Assembly: GCA_027886175.1 (NCBI GenBank)
Contig: JAJNNQ010000075.1
Coordinates: 58,669,001 to 58,733,000 of the forward strand
Direction: 5' to 3'
DNA from: Phylloscopus collybita
Lineage: Eukaryota; Chordata; Aves; Passeriformes; Phylloscopidae
DNA length: 64,000 nucleotides
Within the stretch, counting starts at the first letter, position 1, and every line of letters starts with the position of its first letter. The notes under the pieces were generated by a model. The model searched no databases. It worked only from the letters and a program-made list of their open reading frames with translations, and was not told where the DNA came from. Positions 26,925-39,313 of this stretch are shown one piece after another. The translations under genes were made by a program, and so were the position numbers.

Positions 26925-27035
26925 TATGAAAATGCTGTTCAGCCTTTAATGAGACTACAGTGTGTTAGTGTACCAGTCTAATTAATCCCATATTTTCACA
27001 CAGCATAATTACTGAGCCGGGGCTGAATTATTTGG
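26925..27035. promoter_or_regulatory. Candidate enhancer: homeodomain-site cluster
   Basis: A TAATTA site at 26979-26984 overlaps TAATCCC at 26983-26989 (the form bound by OTX/PITX/CRX-type homeodomains), and a second TAATTA lies at 27006-27011. CTTTAATGAG is at about 26944. The cluster lies in unique, non-repetitive sequence. The motifs are seen directly. Enhancer function is inference, and such motifs also occur by chance in AT-rich DNA. Confidence 0.3.
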
Positions 27036-27382
27036 CTACTGGAGGTGGAGCAGTGCCTGCCTGCACTGTCCTCTGTCTCTGCTCCTCACAATTTATTATG
27101 CTATACAGCAAGACACCATTGAAACCTCCTAGTATAGGACTATCTGTCATCTCTACATTATCAGTAAAATACACCACCTTCCATACTGTGCTACAAGGGC
27201 TTTAGCAAATTGCTATTTTTATGGGATATGATAAAGGAAATGCTACCTTATGTTCAAATTTTTAACTGTCTCGTGTACGGAATATACAGTTGTGCTTTGT
27301 GCACTCCAGTTCAATGAGTCCTCATTTGCATTGCTGCAGCCAGGGTGGATGTCACTTTGCTCTTTTGCTCCCATTCAGCCCC

Positions 27383-27692
<310 letters not shown>

Positions 27693-29855
27693 CTCTCTTT
27701 TCACTCCACTAGCAAGACCTACACTTTCAGAATCTCCAGTTTTACTGGCATTAAGATTTTTCATCCCTTAAAGTCCTTTCTCTTCTACCTCTCCTAGTTT
27801 GTGTTATTCCTTGAAACGTGTATTTTTGTACATTATTATTCACCTCTGATATATGATCTTGCCATTTTGGAACTGGTAGAGTCTCCCACCCACTTCCTTC
27901 CCATAGGAGTTGAGAGAGAGATTTGTGGTTTGAACGTTTACTCACTTGCTAGTGTTTTTGTGACTGGTTTAATAGTATCTTTTTAATGGGAGGCCAAACA
28001 GTACATTAACTATATGGAACTGGTTTAGAATTTTTCTTTTCAGGAAAAAAAAGAAAAAAAAAAGAAAAAAAAAATAGGGTTGTACCCCGTAAATTTTAAA
28101 ACCAACCCTAACAGTACATAAGGCTATTTTGTTATTTTGTATGGTTTCCATACATGCACTGTGAGATATATGGATGTATATACCCAGGCAAAGTGAGATC
28201 TCAAAATAAAGAAAACCACATGCTTAATAGCACAAGCGGGAAAATTACTTCTCCAAGTTTTTAACCAAATAATGGCCCTGAGACTTGAGTCCTCTTCTGG
28301 GCAGTCTTAAATATAACATATTCAAGGAGCAGTGAAGTGAATTTCATTGCACCTTTGCTGATACAGCGTTTGAGTATTGGATCTGACACTCCAAAGCTCT
28401 TCCATATGTGCACACGGGAACCCAAACAGCTTGCATTGCCCCCGAGATTAGTGATACCGTGCAGTCTTTTATCAATCATTTTGGGGCAGCTGAAAGTAGC
28501 CCAAGCTCAAGGGTTAAGCAAGGTTAAAATTTAAAAAAATTCAGCTTGTAGCCTTCTCAGGCCCTGCCAGACCATGGGGCAGCACAGCTTCTGTAGGGGC
28601 TGATCTTTGGAGGCTGATTTTTTTCATCTTCACTGCTGCGTGGGCTATCCTGATAGAAATTTCTGGGGACTCAGGGTGTTCTTATCAGGGCTGTGAAGGG
28701 AAAATTAGAAGTGGATAAACAAGGAACAGCTCTGTGAGAGCAGTGGGGCACTGGTAAAGCCTGACCTGCCCTCACTGTCTGTTTGGCATGTGGAGAGTCA
28801 CCTGTACTGAGGACCAGGACTATAGGAGCATCCATGTGTTCCTGTGGGGCCTGGCTGGGTGTTGTGTGGAGGTACAGACCACTGCAGCCACAGCTCACTC
28901 TCAAGCCACTTGATTCAGAAATGAGGAGCAAGTACTTCAGGAGATCAGCATTAGTCTGGGTCTGGTGCTAGAAGTTTGGAGGGGAGTTATGCAGGTTAAA
29001 CTTGAGAGAACTCATGGATGTCTCATTTTCCAAAAATGAAACAGTCAAATAACTTGAAGGTGTCTCACTCTGTCAGCTCTTCCATATGGCACCCCAAATT
29101 ACCAGCTAATTTTTAAAATCCTTTCTGCACATGGTCTGTAAATTATCAGTTCTTCTGTGTAAATATACCATGAAGTTTTTCCCCATCCTTGCACACCTGG
29201 CTTTTGCAGTAAGGCTGCTTCCCCGTCACCCATCATTATCTGTCAAAATGTCCTGTCCTGTGAGCTGCCTTTTCTCAAGACGTTCAGACCTCTCCTTACT
29301 TCCACTTTCCTTCTCACTTCCATCTTTCTCTTGCTGATGCTTAGGCTCCTTAGGCTGAGTTTTAAACTCCAATCCAGCACCCACCATTGCTGATTCTCTT
29401 TTGCCTTTTTTGAGCCTGTGCACCCACCCACACCCTAAGACTGGTCTGATACTTTTTTTTTTTTTTGTGGCTTCTTAAAAAGCAAGTCCTGATCTTTCGT
29501 GTGTCAGTGGACACTTTTAAACATGAACACATACCTGTGTTTGGTGACAGAGGTACTTGGTTACATCCCCCAGCTCACAGGAAAGGCCTTTTGGGGTGTG
29601 ACCTTTCAAAACCATGAGGAGTGCTGGTTGCTAAAGCCAACCATGCCAGGTCATTAAACTGCTCCGCTGGGGTCAGGTTTGAGCTTGAAGCTGAGGCAGG
29701 AAGGGGAAATGCATTTTTTGAAAGTTCCTCCAAGTCCACTGCCAGGCATGCAGGATGTGCATTTTCCAGGTGACTGTTCCTAGTGACCTCTCCACTGCTG
29801 CCAGCCCTGTGTGCTCACATAGAGCAGTCTTGCTCAAAGTGGATCACTTTGGTAC

Positions 29856-30229
29856 TTTTTTTTTTTTTTTTTTTTTTTTTGTCACTCTGTAATGTTTTCT
29901 TCTTCTGTTTGCACTCTTGCTCCACTCATGAGGCTGATTGCTAAGCCCTGGGCAATAGCACAGGCACTGGCATTTACAGCCATGGAACTCACACGAAGCC
30001 AAGCCGCAGATGCAGTTGCATAAACTGGAGATGTAAAAATCATTCCACTAGTGCTTGAGCCTTCCTCCATCCGATTAGCTGCTGGTACCAGTGCTGTCTT
30101 AGTGCAGGCACTGGCAGCTGTCCTGTCACCAAGGCTGCTGGGAAGATCCATGCTGTGGTAGCGATCTTTGTGATGAGGACTCCTACGAACAGCTCCTGGG
30201 GAGCAACTGGTAAACAGCAGAACAGTCAT
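29856..30229 (-). pseudogene. Possible retroposed fragment: ORF abutting an A tail
   Basis: On the minus strand an open frame of 115 codons (ATG at 30229, stop at about 29882) is followed after one base by 25 consecutive A (29880-29856 on the + strand as T). A frame ending directly at an A tail suggests a retroposed transcript. I do not recognise the protein, which includes DLPSSLGDRTAASACTKT and a mildly hydrophobic stretch near AWLRVSSMAVNASACAIAQG. No AATAAA precedes the tail, and no target-site duplication was found. An in-frame stop lies just upstream of the ATG. The alternative is a chance ORF beside a homopolymer. Confidence 0.25.
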
Positions 30230-33200
30230 AGCTCATTCCTGAACCTTGTACATGATCTTTCAACTTGAGGCTGAGGTACACGAGCTAAGAAGATTCCTTT
30301 TTTTTGGACATCTCTGTGCTTCTAAGGCCCTAACAGGGCAATTCCAGCACTCCTTGACTGTGGTTTTGACCCCTATAGTGAGTAACCACATAGCAAAGCA
30401 GATGCCGACCTTAAACACAACTCATTCATAAATGTGTTTAAAAAAATAGGTTTCCATCGTGGCTTTTCATGCCACGTTGACCGTCTGTGCTTGAGCACCC
30501 CTGCAAGTTACCCAATGTTCAAGAACTTTGAAAGAAACAGCTGGGATTTAATATTAGGTGCACCAACTTCCTATGACATGTTCAACCTTTAAAAAAATGA
30601 ATGATTTCTTTAAAAGGTTGGCTGTTTCATGCTAGCATCAGAACAAGCAACTTGGGGTGGGGAAAAAAAATCAAAAAAGCACCACAAATAGAGAAATGAG
30701 GAAAAAACACCCAGGTGTGTGGTAAAATGGTGTGGAGAAAATTAATTACTGCAAGGATTGGTATAAATAAGACATTACATGACCCCTTCTGCCAGTGGGG
30801 GATCTTTGGAGGTGACAGACAAGTGAGGGTCTTAATGAATAGCCTTTTCCTAAATTCTTTGCTGTGGGCTCAGCATAAACCTTTACATGAAAGTGGTAGC
30901 CTGTGAACAGTAGGAATTATTTACATTAAATGTGCTTCTCAGCAAAACATGGCAAAATTCCTATTCCCAACTGGAAGAAAATCATATTTCATGGCTGTAA
31001 TACCATTAAGCAGGATACAGAGATTGGCAGTGGGGAATAGGGGTGGGAGGGAGGCCCACCAGCAGAAGGAAGGGGGTTTTTGCCTGCTATTGTATGGGGC
31101 CCTGCTAAATGCCTTCCAAAGTTGGGAGTCATGTTGGCTGTCATGTGGCATGCAGAAATGAAGGGGAAGGGCAGAGGGGAAGAGTTTCCATGTTCAGCTT
31201 TGCACATTGGAAAAAACTATGGAACTTCATAGGGATGAACCCAGCAGAGTCTATAGAGACCATTTTCAAAGGCTATAACCTTTTAATGGAGGATGGAATT
31301 ACTGTTAAAACCGCCAGATTACATCCTACAGTCATTGCCAAAAGGTTAAACCACCAGATCAGGCCATGGCCTGACATGGGTGACCAGGGGCTGCTGGGGG
31401 CTGAACACTGCACAGGAGAGGGGCCTTCATGATGTGGGGAAACACGGAGTGGGAAGGAGCAAGTATTCCTCTCTCCACAGTCACCTGCCCTAAACAGGCT
31501 GCAGAGCAGGTGACTAAGGACTGTCAGATGGGGCCAGAGAAATAACTTGAGCAAGATGTGTTGGCAGAAAGCATCTGGAGAAGATGTAAAGACAATTCTG
31601 TTGGTCTTAGAAAAAGTCCAGAGGCAGCAAAATCCCCAGAGGAAATATCCCAGTTCTGAGGAGCAGTTTGGGTTTCATTTCTTGCTGAATTAGACATTGG
31701 GATTAATTTCTTGCTTCTGCAGGTTTGGGGTGTGCACCTGTGTACTTGCGTGCGTGCGTGTGCTTGTGTGTTTATGAATTAACTGGGTGGCTGCTCAGGA
31801 ATAAAATGTGCTAATGTCAACCAAATGGCTTTAAAAATCCCAATAGCACAGTCATGGTGGACTATTAAATCCTATGGTCCCTCGTTTTTTCCCCGAAGAA
31901 GCTGGGTAGATGGACCACCTGGGAAGCACCCGGCTCCCTGTGCACCACAGGGAGGAGAGGTCGGCATTTCCTTGGTGCTCAGTTCAGAGAAAGACACGGA
32001 GGTGAGTGAAGATTGATAAGCTGGCTGGAAGAACATCAATCAGTCAATCAAGTGAACAAGCCAAGGCCTTCTCTCATTTACTTGGGGTGATGCAGAGCTC
32101 CATACTCCTGGTGGCGACGCTCTCGTTGCCTTGGTGAGCGAGCATCCCTGCGCGAGGCCAGGCTGCCGACAGAGCAGGGCTCCATGAAAAGTGGCCGTGC
32201 CTTGCCGAGGGAGTGCCCCGGGGGCTGGGAGCTGCTGCTGGCAGCTCCAGGCTGGCAGCCAGGTTACGCAGACAGCACGCACCGTGAGCACAGCCCATGC
32301 GGATCCTTCCCGACATACCCTCTTCCACTGGTGATGGAGCAGAATATATTGTGCCATGGGTACCTGTCTGCAGAGGTGTTTTGTTCAAAGCAGGCAAATT
32401 GACAAGCTTCCCTCATAAAAGAGTAATGCAGCTTATACATAAAAAAAAAAAACCATAAAAATTCAGTTTTCTCCCAAGTAAGATAATTCTGACATTACTT
32501 AAAATACTTCAGACTTGTCAGTAAAATTTCAATGTCATTAAAATTAACTGGCATATTTTAAGATTGACTTTCTTGCTTGCTTTCAACTCCCAGTCAGCCT
32601 GACATGGGGAGGGCACTTGCTATTCTTATCTTTCACATACTTGTATTTCTTGGCCTTTAACAGCTTCTTCTGTGGTGCACACTGCTCTGTCTGCCAGGGA
32701 TAAGGGGTGTCACTGGTTGCTGCTAATCCACTATGGCAAGCTGCCTAATTACCAGTGGTGTAGCAGTAAATAAAATGCGGGTTCACTTCTGGCCTGCTCC
32801 TTATCCCTCATCTGAGAAGTGGGCAAATGTTGTATCACCCCAATTATTGCTCCATTTACCTGCATGTTCCCTTGACTATGGCACTGCTAATTACTTACTT
32901 TGTTAGGCGGAAGAAATATTGGGTATTTATTTCATTTGCTGTGATGATAAGAAATACAACTCCTATTATTTGTCCTCTGGACTAGAAAATTCCCTTTGCA
33001 GCAATCCTTCTAGCCTGTGTGCATAAATAAAACCGCATTTTACTCCAGCATAGCTTTGGTGCCTGAAAAAAAGATCATATTTTGATCAGGAAAATGTTCT
33101 CATCTCTTTTCTCTAGTATGGGAAAGGCAAGTTGGAGAGGTTTGTGAAGTGGAACTGGACGTTGCACTGGATCAAATGGTTTATTACTGAAACCACATTC

Positions 33201-35943
33201 TGCAAGAAACCACTACTCTTTGGCAAAAAAAAAAAAAAATCCTTCTGGAGGTGCATGGCTTTTGGCAAGGAATCAGAAATTGGAAGCAGTCTCAGTTTGT
33301 GTGTGGATGGGACTAGATATGTTTTCCATTTGGGACATTTTCAGCTGTTGATCCTAGTCCTCCTAGTCCCTGTGGATGGCTGCTGTCATCTCTTCACTTG
33401 GGCTCCAGTGTTGTGAGATGATCCTCAGGAAAAATGCTGGTTAGTAGTTGGCAAAACACCTGAGTTATTAATATATTAAATGGTGAACCAACAGAGAGAA
33501 TAAGTAGGTGTAACCCCTGAAACAAGTGGATCAACCCAGGTGAGGGAGCTGAGTACTTCCAGACAGCAGCAGGCAGGCAGGGTGGAGGAACCTGTCACCT
33601 ACTGAAAGCAAACCTAGAAAGAGGCCAAAACTGAGAAAGACACCAAACCCTGATGGGCACTCTGGGACTCTCTCAACTCTACTGACCATCTTATCACCTT
33701 ACCCAACTCAAAATAAATGCTCAATTTGTTGCCCAAACCATTTATATTTCATCAGGATCTCCCTTTTTAGCATTGTTGAGGGGTGGTGAAGATCTCTTTA
33801 GAGATTTAGAGTCTAGGTGGCCACGAAACACAGGGTTTTCCTTTTCTTGAACACCTTCTTAGGGGTTTTTTTTCAGGTCTCAATTTCTTCTGGTTTGGAT
33901 TCCAGTTAGTCCTGCATGCAAGGACTGTCCACAGCAAGTGAACAATGGCTAAAAAAGATGTAAAACAATGGAAGAGAACATGCAAGTTATTTTAAAATAC
34001 CTGTATACTTGTCCACATGCACATATAGCGTAATGTATGTTTTTCAGCGGAATGTCCTTCAGTTTTGTTATGTGTGTCATTCAGCACATCATTGTGCCAT
34101 TAGCCTTGGTTTCAGTTACTTTGCAGCATGCTTTTGTGTTGCAAGGTGCCAACATCTGAAACAGAAATTTGGACCAGCACATCACTGGGATTTCATTTCT
34201 GAATTTCACTTCTGACCAACACAAGAAATAAAGAATAAAGGACTACAGCAGGCTGAAATGAATGTCATATGCAGTCTTCCTTCTTAGAATATTCAAAATG
34301 CTCATACCTCAAGGTCGTTACTTAAATGTTCATTTTAGCTTTCTGCATCACCTTTAAACAAAGTGCTGGCCTAACACTGCTGCCTCATTTAGACTAGAGA
34401 AAAATCAAAAATCCCTTGCATTTCTTGGCACTGGGAAGGAGAGTCTTTCATCCAGATTTTGAAATCTAAGATAACCTTGCCTTAGGACCACTAATTTCCA
34501 GGTGAAAGAAACATACTTTGAATACGGCTACCAAAGAAAGCAGGATTATTTTGAGTGTTTTTGGTACAGAAGCAAAGCTTCAATTTCTTCTCGAAGCTCT
34601 TTGAGGGTGGAGGGGGATTTGCAGCTGGAGTGTTGAGTTGCATTTGCCTTCAAGGTCTTGCTGCTGAAGTCCCCTTCATCTTGTTCAGCAGGAAGGAGGA
34701 GGCTGTGGTGCAGCTCCCTGGTGGTGCACTGTGCTGTGGCAGAGAGGGATAAGCAGAGGGGACTGAGGCAGAAAAGTACTGCACGGAGAGAAGTCCTGGA
34801 TCTGGGAAAGCTGACAGGACACATCAGAGTGATCTGGAAAAAGAAAAACAAAACAGCATCAGGAACAGAGAGATCCTAAAAGGATGTCTCGAACACACAC
34901 TCAAAAAATTCAAACGAAGGAAAAGAAGGAGAAAGTAGAAGCTCCCTCCTTCTCTGCTGTGCGAAATGCCCTGTCTGCAAACATGACTGACATCACTGGA
35001 GAAGAATGTAAACTTTGATTTAAAAAAAAAATACCGCTTGCCGCTGCTCCTCTTTGGCAGCACATCTCATTTCTTTGGAGTATTTTTATCTGATTACGTA
35101 TGTATATGCACATATATAAATATTTTGTTAAAAGCAGAAGGAGTCCTCTCTCTTTCTTCCCTGCACTTGCAACAGTGGCTGTGCAATATCCAAAGGGGGC
35201 TTCTCCTGAGAACTTCCATGCATGCTGCTAGAAGAAGAGGAGAGAAAATGAATTTTATAAAAGAGTAGTAATAGCAATACAAATAACAAATAAGCTGAGT
35301 AAGAAGGGAAGGACTAATTCAAGCTGTGTCCTTTAAGCCAATAATAAATGACCCAGCAGCGGGGAAAGCAGGTTGGTAAATTAAAACTAATGTGGGAAGT
35401 GTGTGCAACCCCCAACCTCCCCCCCCATTACTCCACCCCAGCCACAAGGATCTGCGCTGGGGGCTCGGGTGTCTTCCCTCCTTCCCTTCAATCCACCTAG
35501 CCAGAGCCCTCTCCCTGCTTGACAGCTACTGCAAGCCCAAACTGACAGCTCTTCAAAATCCGCTGAAGAAACCCAGCATTAATTAAGTCATTGCTGGACT
35601 GTAATTTCCTTGAGAAGTAAAAAATTCTCACACAAGAAAAGGTTACAGAGACCTTTTCTGTGTCAAAATTACCATGCTGCATGAATATTAATGCTCTTAA
35701 TGAAGACAACCTTTGCTTCATCAGGAAGGTTCTGGAGCAGGTGCCAAGCCTGAAGTCTCACTCTGTGGATTTTCTACTCTATGAAAGTCAGCACAATGCA
35801 ATTTTTCCATTAAAATCAACATTTCCCACATGATCGCAGATTTTTTTTTTCCTTCTTTACAGATAGGCGGAAAGAAGGGGGGAAAAATCCCTCTGCTTTG
35901 AAATCAAACATTTAAAGGTTTCATTCAACACATTAATCAGCGC

Positions 35944-36029
35944 TGAGAGAGAGGAGAGGAGAAGAGGAGGAGGAGCAGGGGGAGGAGGAGAAGGAGGGGG
36001 GTGGAGGGGGGAATCTGCCTTATTTATAC
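35944..36029 (+). promoter_or_regulatory. Purine/G-rich tract and TATA-like motif
   Basis: A nearly pure A/G tract (GAGAGAGGAGAGGAGAAGAG onward, with two GGGGGG runs near its end) extends from 35944 to about 36013. It is followed by CTTATTTATACAG (36018-36030) and then by a CpG-containing stretch (CACGCGCTTCC, GTCCGTGTCGTGG) to about 36110. The arrangement could be a weak promoter of an unannotated transcript, or simply a microsatellite-like tract. No linked exon could be recognised. Confidence 0.2.
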
Positions 36030-36639
36030 AGATCTTGCACGCGCTTCCATAGATCACAGCCCTGTCCGTGTCGTGGGCTGCCCTGGGGGGCCGCCAGGCA
36101 CGTCCTCTCCAGAAAGGCTCCACGGGCTCACAGAGGGATACCAGGCTGTTATCCCTCTTTGGAAAATGCCTGGGGTGGTCACCCTGCCTGGGACATGAGC
36201 CTCTGTAACAAGCCTTCGGGCACCCACACCCCAGGGACCTAGGAGGAGCATCAGGAGGGTTTGGCCATCTGGAAGGGCACGGCCAAAGCGGGTATCACAA
36301 AAAATTGGGGGGACAGCAAAAGGGGGAATCCCCCCCAGGGCGGGGGAGGCAGTCCAAATGCTTGGCCACAGGGAGAGCAAGTCTCTGCATTAGCATCAAA
36401 CAGTGGAAGAAAATGCTATTTCTTGGCTCTTTCTAAGGGAGGAGAGGGATTTTGATAGCACTGCACTGGAGAAATTGCACAGCCTTTGTGCAGTGCTCTT
36501 TTACCAGCATTTAGCCTCAAACAAGAAAGGGAAAGAAATTATAAAGAAAAGTGTGATGAAACACAGAGGACAGAATAGAGGCTGCAGCTCTAAATAGGAA
36601 AGCAAAGCAGGTAAAAGCCACCTCTTTCTCCCTCTTCAA

Positions 36640-36970
36640 AAGGAGAAAATGATATGAAAACTGTCCATTAACTATATCTTCTACTTCTACTTATTAGGCA
36701 TTCATGATCTAATAATGGCTGTGGCTAACTTATAAAAAAAAATCTGATTATTTTCTGTTGGGGCATGCAATGCCCTGTATATATTAAAAAGGTAAGCAAT
36801 GATATATATTTATGGGTACTGATGTAATAGCTATTAGATTTATAATACAGAGAAGAAACATAATTTTATTAGAAAGAGCAATAGTTCACAATCCTATTAT
36901 TGTTTATTGCTGACGTCAGTGCTGAACTATAATAAGAATCATGTAACAACTGGAAATAATCATAAAAATG
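36640..36970. promoter_or_regulatory. Candidate regulatory block with a perfect CRE
   Basis: This ~330 bp AT-rich, non-repetitive block contains the palindromic cAMP response element TGACGTCA at 36911-36918, preceded by TGTTTATTG (36901), a forkhead-type site. Other AT-rich motifs are spread along it. CpG-containing palindromes such as TGACGTCA are rare in this CpG-poor DNA. The motifs are seen; activity and any target gene (TSHZ1 by synteny) are inference. Confidence 0.3.
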
Positions 36971-38045
36971 CCGTTTAGATTTGCAAGAAAGTGGATCCTC
37001 TAAAACAAAAGTAGGGATTTGAGATCCCTACCTGGCAGCAGCCATTTGGGTTGCTGAAACCACAGAGATGCAAGTCCGGGTTTTGCCCCCCTGGTCCAAA
37101 GGCAAGTTTCTTCTTGACCTCAAATGTGTTGTCAGCCTCACTTCAAATATCTGGGCAAGGCCTGGAGGGCTGCCCAAGGTGTTCCCACGGGTGCTTTGTG
37201 CAGCATGGCCCTGTGGGACCTCTGTGTCCTCCCTGAGGATTCAGGGACACCTGGGACAGTGGCATCCCCAGATCAGCCTCCCACTGTGAGCAACACACAG
37301 GCACCAAACTATCCTTTGGGTGCCTGGGCAATAGCCTTGATAATTTGAGTTTATGAAACCTCACATGCTAAACATTAAGGAAGAATGAACTACCACTCTG
37401 CACTTTTTATGGCTAGTCTTTGTTTTATATGAATATATGCATATATACTTAGACTCTAAATCTTTCATTATAGTTGCCCTAAAAATTTGTTTTCAGGATG
37501 TATCTGGAGCTGTCAGCCTTGCTGGTTCTCTACTCCTCTCTATTACTTTCTTCTTTCTCTTCTTTCTAGCAGATGTTGTTTTTTTTTTTTTCCCTTTAGA
37601 GCAGTGTTTGCTGACCTTCAGGCTCCAAAATTAACTCATTCTCCTGACATCTGTGAATTATTAATGAGGGTGTTTCAGAAAGTTCCTTAGCCACTTGCTT
37701 TAAAACTCCAGAGTGCAAATTAATAGAGCTGGGTTTGGGAAAGCTTAATTTTAGCAGGTGCTGCCTCAGATCTTCCTTTGTTGCAGAGATAAACGTTCTG
37801 CTCCTGCAGAAACGTCAGACGGGATAGATACACCCTCCAGCTTCATTGCAAATTCAGAACAAAAGTGTCTAGTCAACACTTCTGATCTTTCTTTGTTAAA
37901 CCCTGCAATGCTGTGAGCTGTCTCTAGCAATGGTCCCACAACTGTTCACAGGGGTTTTTTTTCTCTCTCTTTGGAGTTTTCTTTTATTAGCCATCATTCC
38001 ACTGGCCACTGATTCTTCATTGATTTCTTTTAACTCTGTCTCTGT

Positions 38046-38068
38046 GGGGGGGGTGGGGAGGGGGGAGG
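38046..38068 (+). other. G-quadruplex-type motif
   Basis: Runs of 8, 4, 6 and 2 G separated by single T or A bases give at least four GGG runs with short loops, matching the usual intramolecular G-quadruplex pattern on the + strand. No associated gene feature is visible. Confidence 0.6.
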
Positions 38069-39305
38069 AGAATGCATAATAATGTGAGAATATAGACTAA
38101 AGGGATGCTGTGTCTGGAGGAGGTAATAGTGGTGGTCGGGAGGGCTCTCAGGAGTAAAGGAAGAGGCTGAGGTGCTTTATGGCTGGAGTGGCAATAGGCC
38201 CTGCTGAGAAAGTGGTGGAGGGGGTGCCAGGCAACAACAGTGAGGGAGAACAATGTTCCTGAGCCCATTTTCCTGATCCTAGGTGGGATTCAAGTCAAAG
38301 ACACGGTTAGGATGTCCTCTGTGGCCACATGCTGGGTGAAAAACTACAGCCCTCCAGTAAGCCTTGCCTCCTATGCCCTTCCTCCCTCTATCCTGATGCT
38401 TACTAGCCTTTTTCTGCCCAAACCATTTCCTCCTGCTCAGGACCTGCTGCTCCCTGGCCCTCCCAAATTTCTCTACCCCAAACCCCAAATCCTCACATTT
38501 TCACCATTGTCCCTTTTCCTAGCAACAAAATCTGGTCTGACCACAAGTCTATGGAAAGAGACACCTTCCAACTTCACGCCAATTAAAATATTAATGGGCT
38601 CAGCCATAGGCAAGGTAAGATGAAAGTGGGACAGGCAGTCAGCAAGCACCACAACCTTAGAAATCTGACTCCATGAGCAGAAACCTGCACTAAAAGCTTC
38701 AGCTCTGGTGACTTGATATGAAGGTGTTAGAAAGAAAGAAAAAAAGGTTTGCAAATGTTGATGTAGCCAAAATCACATTGAAACAGAGTAGGAATAGAAT
38801 ATTTAGTTCCTTGCCTCCGATAAATTGTCTACATTAAAAGAACACAGACGGCTAAAATAGATAATCTTACAAATTGGTGGAATCTCATATTTCCAGAGAA
38901 CTAGGTGATACTGTGTCCTGTAATGATACAAATATTCTTATGGGACATGATATTACACTTAAAACTCTAAATTTTTAAAGGTTTTTCAGTTACTTTATAG
39001 CAGCAGAGTGTCTTCAGAATGAACTAGATTTGCTATTCCATCTGAAGAACAAAGAGAAAAATTTATAGAAGATCAAACAAATAAAAATACATTGAGAAAG
39101 ACAGTAAGTGATGTCAACGCACTAAGAAATTAAAAACTTTGCATTAGTGTCTGAGCTTTTTTGTTGGTACCCAGGTATTATAAATAATAAACTAAACCGA
39201 AATTGTACATATTATAAAGCTGCATTTTTCTGTAGGGGTTCTGGTGACATGTACAAACCACGCGAGCTTTACTCCCGTGGCTTATCCATGTCACTAATCC
39301 CCCTC

Positions 39306-39313
39306 TATAAAAG
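39306..39313 (+). promoter_or_regulatory. TATA box-like element TATAAAAG
   Basis: A canonical TATAAAAG lies downstream of a short CpG-containing stretch (CCACGCGAGC near 39259 and CCCGTGGC near 39274) in otherwise CpG-poor DNA. If it is used, initiation would fall near 39335. No downstream open frame or splice site supports a gene, so this may be chance. Confidence 0.15.

Larger units (their letters stand above)
19699..27382. other. Intergenic segment, no gene seen
   Basis: No supported exon. It contains the longest non-ZNF407 open frame that is not repeat-derived (22907-23674, no recognised domain), a CT microsatellite at 22267-22288, a C15 run at 25425-25439, an A-rich tract at 21121-21137, and a candidate regulatory block at 26925-27035. 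GC content rises at about 23700-24130 and 25900-26150, without CpG richness or a recognisable promoter. Confidence 0.5.
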
